Source: Spirochaeta sp.
GTDB taxonomy: Bacteria; Spirochaetota; Spirochaetia; DSM-27196; Alkalispirochaetaceae
DNA length: 64,000 nucleotides
Direction: 5' to 3'
Assembly: GCA_007130865.1 (NCBI GenBank)
Contig: SLRR01000001.1
Location: 1 to 64,000, forward strand
Shown here one piece after another: positions 49,668-57,767 of this stretch (position 1 is the stretch's first letter; every line of letters starts with the position of its first letter). The notes below the pieces were generated by a model. It was not told where the DNA came from. It was given only the letters and a program-made list of their open reading frames with translations, and did not search any database. Position numbers and translations under genes: made by a program.

Positions 49668-52600
49668 TCAGATGCCGAGCCGTAGACCGATCCTCCTGCG
49701 CAGTTCCACCAGTGGAGGATATCCCTGATTCGCCGGATTGGAAAGCAGGCGTTCCGTGATCGCCAGGGACTGCAGAACCTGTCCTTGCTGAAAGAGCGTC
49801 TCCGCGCGGCGGTACTGCTGTTCATCCGTGGTGGAGAGCGACGCCGTGGCTTGTCCGCCGAGCCGGATTCTCAGCTGGTCTAGAAGAAAGCGAGCGTTAT
49901 TGTTACCAGGGTTGAGGTCCACCGCATCCTCCAGGAGGGATACCGCCACGGCCATCTGGTCCCGGGAACCGGTAGAGAGGTTCTCCGCCTGCTGAAAGAG
50001 TTGCTGCGCCCGGGTGATTCGCTGCTGATCTATTGGATCGGGGCGCAGGTTGAGCGCGATTTCCAGTTGTCGCAGCTGTTCCTGGATACCGGGATAGTCC
50101 GGGTTGATCTCCGCAAGCACTTCTATCTCTCCGTAAACCTCCAGGGGGCCTACCTGATCCAGACGGTTCACCGCCTGGTTGTATCGGGCGGCAAAAATCT
50201 CGTCAAACTCGTCGGCGTCCCGGACCTGTACGATCCGCAGTTCCAGTATCCGCGACTCCCAGTTAAGGGGCCGTACGTCGCGAACGTTGCGCAGATTCTC
50301 TATCGCCCGGTCAAAGTACCGGTCAGCCTCCTGCTCACGACCATCCTCGAACAAGCGCATGCCCCGCTGAAAGTCTTCCCGGGCAAGACTCAGGTAGTTT
50401 CCGAGTACCGGATACAGTGGATCTGTCTCCGCTAGTTCCCGTCCCTCTTCAAGGTTGAGCGCCGCCGTGGTCAGAAGCAGGAGACGATCGATCTCGCTGT
50501 TGGGGTCCACGTTGGTCTGCTCCCAGGTCTGTTGCGCCTGGAGCAGCGTATCCCGGGCCGCCACGTACTGGTCCTGATTGTACTGCGCCTCCGCTTGAGT
50601 GATCAGTTCCCGCACCCGCTGTATCACGATCACATTCTCCAGCTCCAGAAGTTCCCGGCCGAGTTCCGCTATCTCCTGGTCGGCTTCATCCCGCAAGTCC
50701 GGGTCTTCCCGGAGCTCCAGGGACTGGAAAAACGCTTCCCGCGCCGCTTCGAAATTGTTCCGTGCCGCGTTGATCTGCATAGCGGCGATCGCCGCCCGGG
50801 CGTCGGCGAGACGTTCGTACCCGCTGTCGCGCTGTTCCACCGCGTCCGCGATGAGCGTCTCCGCGCGGTTTGTAATCGCAAGGGCCTGGGTCCGGAAAGC
50901 AAAGAGCTCCTCTTCCAGGGAAGCCAGCCTCTCTACTTCCTGCTGTACTCCTTCACCGGACGTAACATGGTCCGCGTCTTCCTCGATCTCCGTGCGCGTG
51001 ACACGTACGATCTCCAGTGCTGCATCGAGTTCGCTCTCCAGCGGTCCCATGCGCTCCAGAGCCTCGTCGGGATAACGGACTATTCTAACGGCGGTTCCGT
51101 CGTCGACTTCGTCCGCGTTATCGATCGGCTCCTCGACTCCCTCCAGGAGCGGCGCCACCTGTCCGAGTTCCACCGGCACCCGGGCAAGCAGCGACGGCAC
51201 CGTTTCCGTCCTCAAACCGGCGATCCGTACCGCCAGGGAACGTTCCCGCTGAACCGCTCTCTCGACACCGGAACTCCAGCGATCCGTAACCTCATTCAGA
51301 AGCGCTCCGGTTCCGACAATAGCGTAATCCTCGGAAACGGCTTCTATCCCCTGACGCGCCTCTTCCCAGAGGAGTTCGCCTTCCGAGAGCGCCAGGAAAA
51401 CTTCTCGAACCGTGTCTTTTCTTGTCTGCAGCGTCGGCATAGGTGTCTCCTGGTCCTCCGGAAGCTCGACCAGGGGCGTGATCGTTTCGGCCAGCCCACG
51501 CATTCCTTCCGCTCCTCGATGGATCGCCCGCGCCGAAATCAGGTCCTGAGCCTGTTCCGGCTCAAACCGCTCGGCGATATCCGCCGTGGAGAGAGGTTCC
51601 TCGGCGATCTCCAGAAGCAGTGCTTCCGCCCGCTCCAGGTATCCTCCCGCCTCCCGGGCACGCACCAGCAGCGGGACCGCCGACTCCGGTCTGTCCTCGT
51701 CAAGTTCCTGCAGACCCTCCCGGAAAGCACCCCGCGCGTCTTCCCCGGTGATCTCCGCCAGCTTCCGAGGATACTCACGATAGAGCCGCCGGATCGCGTA
51801 GACGAGCCCCTCCTGTTCACGAAAGCCTCCCCGTCCCCGGGCGACGATATCCTTGAAGTTGATGTACCACTCCACCGGCTGATCCGGAAACTGCAACGGA
51901 ACTTGGGTACGGAGCACCAGGATCTCCTGCGAGAGCTCCTCCGCGCGATCCAGAACGCTTAGAAGCTCCACCACTTCCTCCAGAAATGGGTCAAAGAGCT
52001 CATTGTCAAGCTCGAGAATTTCTTCTTCCGCCCTGCGGAGGACCGGCTCACCCCGGTCTCGATACGGTTCCACTCTATCCAGAAACGCGGTCGCGATCGT
52101 CTCCAGCCGATTTACTACTTCTTCTACGCGATTGACAAAGATCTGGCCGAATCCCCGCGCTTCAAACTCGGACCGTTGCAAGTCTTCCATGGAGAGGTAC
52201 AGTTGGATCGCCCGGAAATAATCGTCGTTTTCCAGCGCGATCCGGGCTTCCTCCATCGTCTCCTCCACGACATTGCGGTCAAACGCGAGCTGAGCGATTA
52301 TCCGCGCGTCCTCCACCTGCCGGAGCACCCGCTCGTTGGGAAACTCGTCCAGCCCTTCCATCCGGTCGATAATTTCAAGAGTACGGGTAATGTCGTCCGG
52401 GTTATTGACGAGATTGTCTATGAGGAGTTCAAAAAGAACGTTGTATTCACCACGAATATCACGGATCATCCGCATCAGGTTCTCCGCTTCCACGATCCGG
52501 TCGGGATCGTCGCGGACGGTCTGCTCCAGGAGGAGGATCGCCTCGTTGATGCGGTTATTTGAAACGAGTTCCCGAGCCTGCCGTATCGGGTCCTCGCTGC

Positions 52601-52697
52601 GGCCGGCAGCGGGCAGAAACAGCGGGGTCATGAGCGTAATGAGAACCGCTGCGAAGAAGCGGATTGCAGACTTTTTCATCCCCATCCCTGGTTTCAT
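49668..52697 (-). CDS. Large periplasmic TPR / helical-repeat protein
   Basis: About 1009 residues from the ATG at 52697; ATGs at 52685 and 52679 are alternatives. An N-terminal helix (FFAAVLITLMTPLFLPAAG) is a signal peptide. The mature protein starts with a TPR-like unit (ARELVSNNRINEAILLLEQTVRDDP) and continues as helical repeats with high Glu/Arg content, ending in classic TPR units (GSRDQMAVAVSLLEDAVDLNPGNNNARFLLDQ, RRAETLFQQGQVLQSLAITERLLSNPANQGYPPL). It is probably an extracytoplasmic scaffold. It precedes the SpoIIE sensor gene by 44 bases on the same strand and is divergent from the UPF0164 gene, an outer-membrane protein that also ends in a TPR. Confidence 0.82.
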   Translation of the reverse strand: MKPGMGMKKSAIRFFAAVLITLMTPLFLPAAGRSEDPIRQARELVSNNRINEAILLLEQTVRDDPDRIVEAENLMRMIRDIRGEYNVLFELLIDNLVNNPDDITRTLEIIDRMEGLDEFPNERVLRQVEDARIIAQLAFDRNVVEETMEEARIALENDDYFRAIQLYLSMEDLQRSEFEARGFGQIFVNRVEEVVNRLETIATAFLDRVEPYRDRGEPVLRRAEEEILELDNELFDPFLEEVVELLSVLDRAEELSQEILVLRTQVPLQFPDQPVEWYINFKDIVARGRGGFREQEGLVYAIRRLYREYPRKLAEITGEDARGAFREGLQELDEDRPESAVPLLVRAREAGGYLERAEALLLEIAEEPLSTADIAERFEPEQAQDLISARAIHRGAEGMRGLAETITPLVELPEDQETPMPTLQTRKDTVREVFLALSEGELLWEEARQGIEAVSEDYAIVGTGALLNEVTDRWSSGVERAVQRERSLAVRIAGLRTETVPSLLARVPVELGQVAPLLEGVEEPIDNADEVDDGTAVRIVRYPDEALERMGPLESELDAALEIVRVTRTEIEEDADHVTSGEGVQQEVERLASLEEELFAFRTQALAITNRAETLIADAVEQRDSGYERLADARAAIAAMQINAARNNFEAAREAFFQSLELREDPDLRDEADQEIAELGRELLELENVIVIQRVRELITQAEAQYNQDQYVAARDTLLQAQQTWEQTNVDPNSEIDRLLLLTTAALNLEEGRELAETDPLYPVLGNYLSLAREDFQRGMRLFEDGREQEADRYFDRAIENLRNVRDVRPLNWESRILELRIVQVRDADEFDEIFAARYNQAVNRLDQVGPLEVYGEIEVLAEINPDYPGIQEQLRQLEIALNLRPDPIDQQRITRAQQLFQQAENLSTGSRDQMAVAVSLLEDAVDLNPGNNNARFLLDQLRIRLGGQATASLSTTDEQQYRRAETLFQQGQVLQSLAITERLLSNPANQGYPPLVELRRRIGLRLGI

Positions 52698-52775
52698 AGT
52701 AACACTAGACCGGGTATTCCTTCCACGGTACCAAAACGATACCTTATATAGAATAATCGGCACGGGCGTAATACA

Positions 52776-54086
52776 ATGAACGTTAGGATGTCAGGAAACG
52801 GTATCTTCCGAGCGGGAATCATTCTATTTATCCTCTCCGCGATCCCGATATATGGTGCCGGTGTATCGGAAGACACCTTTCACGACTGGTACGGTGAGTT
52901 CGGCGACTATCTGGAGCCGGAACGCGTCAAAAACACGGGACTCACCGTATTTCCGACGCTCCTGATTCCGATCGGTGGTGAATACGAGGGTATGGGAACC
53001 GCCTATACCGCCGTGGGGCGCGACTCTTCCTTTCTTGAAGCAAACCCCGCGGCAAGCTCCGGACTGGAATACACGGAACTCTCCCTCTACCATAACAACC
53101 TCATCGCCGATACCAACATGGAGGGGATGGTCTATACCACCCGGTTCGATAATCTCGGGATCGGCGTCGGCGGCAAGCACCTGCACGTTCCGTTCACCAG
53201 TTACGATGACTTTGGAGCACAACTCGGAACCGCCCGTTATACCGAAACGATCATGGCGGCGAACCTCTCCTACAACTTCTTCAGGAGTTTCTACTTTCAC
53301 GGTGTATCCGCGGGAGCCAATGTAAAGGCGGCGTACCGTAATATCCCGGACCGGATCGCCCCGGACCAGTCCGCCGCCGCGGTGATGGGAGACCTGGGAT
53401 TACTGACGCGGTTTCATTTTCTCAAGTTTCACTCCTCGCAGAACCCCAACTTCTCGGTGGGAACCACCCTGAGAAACGTTGGGCCACCGGTACTGGACGA
53501 ACCCCTCCCGGCGATGTGGTCCACCGGGATCGCCTGGTCCCCCTTCCGACCGGTAACCCTTGCGGCGGACTATAACGTGCCGCTTATACTCTTTTCCGAC
53601 CTTCCCCCGCCGGAACCGGGATACGCCGTCGGTGCCGCCGTCACCGTGACGGATTTCTTTACGCTGCGGTCGGGGTTCCTCATGCATGGAGGCAATCCCC
53701 GGTTTACCATGGGGGGCAGCGTGGGACTCGCGGCGATGACCCTGACGGTCAACTACACCCTGGATATGACGACCCAGCTCACCGCGTTCGACCGGTTCAG
53801 CGTCCACGCAGGCTTCACTTTCAGCGATCGCGGTCGCGGAGAACGGCAGGATACGGTCCGGCAACTGTACCTGGACGCGCTCCAGTCTTTTGCCGCGGGT
53901 GAACTGGAGCGGACGATCGAACTGACCGATCGAGCCCTCGCGATCGACCCCACGTTTCAACCGGCGGCGGAGACCCGGGCGATGGCGTCGCGCATGCGGG
54001 ATCTGCAGTTCCGCATGGAAGCGATCCGTCTCGACGAGGACGAGCCGGACGAAGAGAACGATCCGTCGGTGGAGATCGACGAATAA
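52776..54086 (+). CDS. UPF0164/FadL-like outer-membrane protein with a TPR tail
   Basis: 436 residues with a signal peptide (FRAGIILFILSAIPIYGAG). The segment GEYEGMGTAYTAVGRDSSFLEANPAASSGL is the N-terminal signature of treponemal UPF0164 proteins, which I recall as FadL-type transporters (such as TP0548, TP0865). Strand-like blocks (TELSLYHNNLIADTNMEGMVY, AVGAAVTVTDFFTLRSGFLMHG, LAAMTLTVNYTLDMTTQ) support a beta-barrel. The last 90 residues are a TPR (RQLYLDALQSFAAGELERTIELTDRALAIDP) and an acidic end. Putative function: transport of hydrophobic substrates. Followed by a tandem repeat; an internal ATG four codons in is also possible. Confidence 0.85.
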   Translation: MNVRMSGNGIFRAGIILFILSAIPIYGAGVSEDTFHDWYGEFGDYLEPERVKNTGLTVFPTLLIPIGGEYEGMGTAYTAVGRDSSFLEANPAASSGLEYTELSLYHNNLIADTNMEGMVYTTRFDNLGIGVGGKHLHVPFTSYDDFGAQLGTARYTETIMAANLSYNFFRSFYFHGVSAGANVKAAYRNIPDRIAPDQSAAAVMGDLGLLTRFHFLKFHSSQNPNFSVGTTLRNVGPPVLDEPLPAMWSTGIAWSPFRPVTLAADYNVPLILFSDLPPPEPGYAVGAAVTVTDFFTLRSGFLMHGGNPRFTMGGSVGLAAMTLTVNYTLDMTTQLTAFDRFSVHAGFTFSDRGRGERQDTVRQLYLDALQSFAAGELERTIELTDRALAIDPTFQPAAETRAMASRMRDLQFRMEAIRLDEDEPDEENDPSVEIDE

Positions 54087-54200
54087 CGAGCACCGGCGAG
54101 TTCGTACGTTCGATCCGGTGTAACAACGAGCACCGGCGAGTTCGTACTTTCGATCCGGTGTAATAACGAGCACCGGCGAGTTCGTACGTTCGATCCGGTG
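54081..54200. repeat. Three tandem copies of a 40-bp repeat
   Basis: Copies 54081-54120, 54121-54160 and 54161-54200 differ at only a few positions (for instance GTACGTT/GTACTTT). Each contains CACCGG...CCGGTG flanking arms, so each can fold as a hairpin. The first copy overlaps the last codons and stop of the UPF0164 gene, and the third ends at the stop of the convergent oxidoreductase gene. No T-tract is present. Possibly a bidirectional terminator or mRNA 3'-end element amplified in place. Confidence 0.9.
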
Positions 54201-55199
54201 TTATCGCAGAACCAGTGAGGACATCCCACCGCAAGCGCGGTCGACTACACGAAGTGCCTCCCAGGCGTCGGCGGCGCTGGAACGGGAGCGTCCCCGGGGA
54301 TCGTCGACGAGGCGGATCGCTTCCTGAACCATGCCGCTGAAGTATCCCGTGGGGGACGGAACGATCCGTGGTTGCGGTGCGAGGGAACGGTACCCCGTGT
54401 AATAAGGGCTCTTCTCGCTCCGTTCCCAGGAGAAGATCCCGTTCCCCACGCGGATCCGACCCGCGGAAAAAGTCAATTCCGTCTCCAGGTGCAGAAAGTC
54501 GCGACCGGCCCCCACTTCCAGAACGACCGGAATCGACCGTCCCTTCAGCGTTCCATGGACATAGACTGTAGAATCACTGCTGCGCACGTTGCCGACGCGT
54601 CGCGTCACGCCGATACGATCGTCGCACACGTAATGGATCGCATCTATCAGGTGGGTCCCGTCGTGGAGCAGCACCTGATCGTGGCGAGCGGTCTTTCCAA
54701 AGTAGAGAATACCTCGCACGGACAGCAGTTCTCCAAACTGTTCTCGCATCACCGCGTCCCGGACAAGCCGGTAGTCCCGGGAAAACCGGCGTTCGTGATT
54801 CACCACCACCCGGCTTTTACCGGAGCGTTCCAGGCGTACGATTCGCCGCGCAGAGAGCAGATTATGCGCTAGAGGTTTCTCACAGATCACTACCGGTACG
54901 GACTCCCGCACGGCAAGTCTCACGTAGCGGGTATGAGATTCAGGGTCCGATGCGATCACGAGAATTTGCGGTTTCACGGCGCGAACCATCGCCCGGGCAT
55001 CGTCGAAGGCGGGGGTGTTCCAACGCCGCGAGAACGATCTGCGTCTGTCCGCTTCGCGGTCCATCCCACCGGTTATCGCGCATCGGCCGGACGCAACGAG
55101 AGCCCCCGCGTGTGTACAGGGCTTTTCCCGCAGGGGATCGTCTTCCAGAAGCGATGCGATCCTTCCCAGACCAATTATCGCCGCGGGGATCGTTCCCAT
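54201..55199 (-). CDS. Gfo/Idh/MocA-family oxidoreductase
   Basis: 332 residues. The N-terminal Rossmann fold has AAIIGLGRIASLLEDDP and ILVIASDPESHTRYVRLAV, followed by the catalytic lysine motif VVICEKPLAHNLLSA. The substrate domain includes HDGTHLIDAIHYVCDDR with the usual Asp/His pair. These NAD(P)-dependent dehydrogenases act on sugars, inositols or sugar nucleotides; the first Gly motif is GLGRIA, so NAD use is likely but substrate is unknown. The stop lies against the 40-bp repeat. Confidence 0.9.
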   Translation of the reverse strand: MGTIPAAIIGLGRIASLLEDDPLREKPCTHAGALVASGRCAITGGMDREADRRRSFSRRWNTPAFDDARAMVRAVKPQILVIASDPESHTRYVRLAVRESVPVVICEKPLAHNLLSARRIVRLERSGKSRVVVNHERRFSRDYRLVRDAVMREQFGELLSVRGILYFGKTARHDQVLLHDGTHLIDAIHYVCDDRIGVTRRVGNVRSSDSTVYVHGTLKGRSIPVVLEVGAGRDFLHLETELTFSAGRIRVGNGIFSWERSEKSPYYTGYRSLAPQPRIVPSPTGYFSGMVQEAIRLVDDPRGRSRSSAADAWEALRVVDRACGGMSSLVLR

Positions 55200-55227
55200 G
55201 GTTGCTCCCGTAATCGGGAAGTCGTGA

Positions 55228-56457
55228 TCATAGTACGAAACGCCCCTCTTCCATGATCGTCCGATCGGAACCGGACGCCAGCGTCGCGGTGATTCGTGTT
55301 TCCGGGCGGCCGATCATAAAGTCCAGATGCTGCCGACTCCGGTTTGCACCGCGAGCTTCCAGCTCTTCATCGTTCAGAGAAGCTCCGCCGGCGATGCACG
55401 TGGGATACGCAAAACCCAGCGCGAAATGGCACGCCGCGTTTTCATCGAGAAGGATGTTGTGAAAGAGTAGACCCGACTGGAATATGGGAGAGGTGGAATC
55501 CACCAGAGCGATCTCGCCCATGGCACGACTGCCGGGATCCACGTCGAGAAACGCTTCGAGCGCATCCAGCCCCGACCGGGCGCCGACGTTCACCACGCGC
55601 CCCTGGCGGAACTCCATCCATGCACCTTCCAGCAGCTGGCCGTAAACGCGAACCGGCCGGGAGATCGCGACGCGACCTTCCGTGAGACGGAAATCCGGGG
55701 TGGTAAAGACCTCCTCGGTGGGTATGTTAGGCGCGAACCGCTTCCCGTCGGTGGTATACGCACCTCCGCCTTTCCATACAGAGTCGGCGCTGAGCCCGAC
55801 GGTCAGGTCGGTACCGGGACTCTCAAAACGCAGCGACCTGATCTGCATCTCCGTGAGCATTCGAGCGCGCTCTTCCAGGGAAAGACCATGATCGTGCCAG
55901 AACTCGACAGGATTCTCCTTGTCCAGCCGGAGAATCGGTACGATTGCTTCCCACATCGCGTTCAGAGCATCCTCCCCGGCGGGGATGCCGAGCACGGTGG
56001 AGGCCCACTTGGGGGAGGGTACGGCCATCACCGTCCACTGCGTCTCGTCATTGCTGAGACCCCGTCGCAACTCCGCATCGGCGATACTCTCTGCCCGGGC
56101 AACCGCGCCGGTCCTGGCGGCGCTTGCCCCGTCCATTACAGTCGGATCGAAGGGAGACTTGATCGAAAGCAGGGCCCACTTTTCCTGGAGAAATTCCCGG
56201 TTCCGTTTCTGTCGGTATCCCGGTACAAACTCGAGGTGGTCACCTTCACTGTTATCCACGCGGGATCGCAGCATCCGGCTGGATTCCGCCCACAGATCGA
56301 CGTAGCGCGCTCCGCGGCGATACGCCTGCGTCGCTACGGTAACCGCTGCGTCGAGGTTTTCCGGCTCCACTTTGATCGCAAGACTCTGCCCTGATTGCAG
56401 GTTGAGCGCGCCCAGGGCCAGGTTGGCGAATTTGTTCAGATATGCAGATTGCCTCAT
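55228..56457 (-). CDS. M29-family aminopeptidase
   Basis: 409 residues from the ATG at 56457; an ATG three codons upstream falls in the promoter -10 box and is rejected. Family features of the M29 (thermophilic aminopeptidase T/AmpS) group are visible: RGARYVDLWAES, EFWHDHGLSLEERARML, LRFESPGTDLTVGLSADSVWKGGG, IPTEEVFTTPDFRLTEG (metal-ligand Glu), MGEIALVDSTSPIFQSGLLFHNILLDENAACHFALGFAY (with the His/Asp ligands) and RQHLDFMIG. These cytosolic dizinc enzymes remove N-terminal residues. Divergent from the phosphatase gene with superimposed promoters. Confidence 0.92.
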   Translation of the reverse strand: MRQSAYLNKFANLALGALNLQSGQSLAIKVEPENLDAAVTVATQAYRRGARYVDLWAESSRMLRSRVDNSEGDHLEFVPGYRQKRNREFLQEKWALLSIKSPFDPTVMDGASAARTGAVARAESIADAELRRGLSNDETQWTVMAVPSPKWASTVLGIPAGEDALNAMWEAIVPILRLDKENPVEFWHDHGLSLEERARMLTEMQIRSLRFESPGTDLTVGLSADSVWKGGGAYTTDGKRFAPNIPTEEVFTTPDFRLTEGRVAISRPVRVYGQLLEGAWMEFRQGRVVNVGARSGLDALEAFLDVDPGSRAMGEIALVDSTSPIFQSGLLFHNILLDENAACHFALGFAYPTCIAGGASLNDEELEARGANRSRQHLDFMIGRPETRITATLASGSDRTIMEEGRFVL

Positions 56458-56464
56458 AGCGGGC

Positions 56465-56497
56465 ATCTTAGCACGTCACGGTAACGCCGTGTATACT
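56465..56497. promoter_or_regulatory. Superimposed divergent promoters (M29 peptidase and phosphatase)
   Basis: Plus: TTAGCA 56468-56473 and TATACT 56492-56497, 18 bases apart. Minus: TACACG 56493-56488 and TAAGAT 56470-56465, 17 bases apart. Each -10 overlaps the other -35, and each start codon lies about seven to ten bases past its -10. Confidence 0.5.
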
Positions 56498-56507
56498 TTC
56501 GCCTGTG

Positions 56508-57302
56508 ATGAGTTCAGAGCGTCGTTATTTTGTGATCGGTGACGTACACGGGTGTACCGAGCAGACCCGGGCGTTACTGAAACTTCTGGAATCCCGGTGC
56601 GAACCGGAGGGACCGAAGCGGGAATTTCTCTTTGTGGGCGATCTCGTGGATCGCGGGCCCGATGCAAAAGGCGCCGTGGACCTCGTTATTCGAGGTACGC
56701 AGGAACGGATATTCCGCTGTATTCTGGGCAACCACGATGAGATGTTTCTGCAGAATCTTCTGCTTTTCAGGCCGGATCTCGTGGCCGGTGCGGGGGTAGA
56801 CCTGGAACGGCAGGAACCGCTGGTTGCTTCCTACCGCTTTGCGAAAGACTTTATTCTGGATCACTGGTTAAGCCAGGGCGGCGACGCGACGATTCGCAGC
56901 TACCGAGGTGTCCCGGAAGATCCCGAAACCTGGGAGATACCGGCGGAGCATATCCACTTCATCGCGAATCTTCCCCTGGCGATCCGCGTGGACGATCTGG
57001 TAATCACTCACGCCTGGGCCGACGCGGAAGCAGCGGAAGCCGCTTTGAAGCATCAGGAGGACCCCTGGTCCATTCCGCCGGACACGCGGGAGGTGATCTT
57101 GTGGAATCGCGACCAGCCATCCAAACCGGTGCCGGGACTCCACATCAGCGGACACACCGCCCGCACCGCGCCTCTGGTCCGGAACGGTGCGATCGGAATC
57201 GACACGGGGTGCTGTTTCGGGAACCGTCTTACCGCGTACGACTACCGGGAGGATCGCTTCATCCATGTGTCCTGCGAGGATATTACTCCTTTCTCCGGTT
57301 GA
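56508..57302 (+). CDS. PPP-type metallophosphoesterase (Ap4A hydrolase / Ser-Thr phosphatase fold)
   Basis: 264 residues. The PPP phosphatase motifs are intact: GDVHG at 11-15, FVGDLVDRGPDAKGAV, LGNHDEMFLQNLL, ITHAWADAEAA and HISGHTARTAP. This groups it with PrpE/ApaH and lambda-type phosphatases that split dinucleoside tetraphosphates or dephosphorylate proteins using two metal ions. The ATG at 56508 follows a GTG at 56505; both lie within a few bases of the predicted transcription start. Its 3' end overlaps the convergent MarR gene by 20 bases. Confidence 0.9.
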   Translation: MSSERRYFVIGDVHGCTEQTRALLKLLESRCEPEGPKREFLFVGDLVDRGPDAKGAVDLVIRGTQERIFRCILGNHDEMFLQNLLLFRPDLVAGAGVDLERQEPLVASYRFAKDFILDHWLSQGGDATIRSYRGVPEDPETWEIPAEHIHFIANLPLAIRVDDLVITHAWADAEAAEAALKHQEDPWSIPPDTREVILWNRDQPSKPVPGLHISGHTARTAPLVRNGAIGIDTGCCFGNRLTAYDYREDRFIHVSCEDITPFSG

Positions 57303-57741
57303 GGCCGAGCTTCCTGGCAAGGATCGTAAGTGTTTCCTGCTCTTCCGCGGTCAGCACCTCCGCCCGCCGTGTAAAGCCTTCGGCGATCCGGGGAAAGTAA
57401 TCGTCCATAAGTTTCCTGCCGGCCTCCGATAGTTCCAGCCGGTGGCTGCGGCGATCGCCGGCGGTGGTGGTGCACCGGATCAGCCCTCGATCGGCAAGAC
57501 GACGCGCTACAAGACTGACGTTCCCTTTTGTCTTAAGCACTTTCCGCCCCACTTCCGTCTGAGTCAGAGGACCGACATGGTACAACGCTTCCAGCACTGC
57601 AAACTGCGAAAGCGTGAGATTGCCCGGAAGAGGTGCTGCTTCCAGCGCTCCCCGCTGAAAGCTTTCCGACGCACGGGTAAGACAAACGAACAGCTTGAGC
57701 GCGCGCCGGGTATCCGGGTCGTGACAAGAAATGACGCTCAT
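57283..57741 (-). CDS. MarR-family transcriptional regulator
   Basis: 152 residues, typical length. The winged-helix core is LTLSQFAVLEALYHVGPLTQTEVGRKVLKTKGNVSLVARRLADRGLIRCTTTAGDRRSHRLELSEAGRKL; the DRRSHRLELSEAG wing is diagnostic. MarR dimers repress nearby genes and release on ligand binding. TATAGT (57752-57747) is five bases before the ATG. It ends convergently inside the phosphatase gene and follows the second metallophosphoesterase gene on the minus strand by 26 bases. Its target genes are not evident. Confidence 0.92.
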   Translation of the reverse strand: MSVISCHDPDTRRALKLFVCLTRASESFQRGALEAAPLPGNLTLSQFAVLEALYHVGPLTQTEVGRKVLKTKGNVSLVARRLADRGLIRCTTTAGDRRSHRLELSEAGRKLMDDYFPRIAEGFTRRAEVLTAEEQETLTILARKLGLNRRKE

Positions 57742-57767
57742 GTCGCACTATAGCACGGAGCGGTTTG

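Noticed and set aside
54081-54234. Tandem repeat as a CRISPR array or as coding sequence
   Set aside because: The units are directly contiguous with no unique spacers and there are no cas genes. Short frames through it (PDRTYELAGARYYTGS) are simply the repeat translated.
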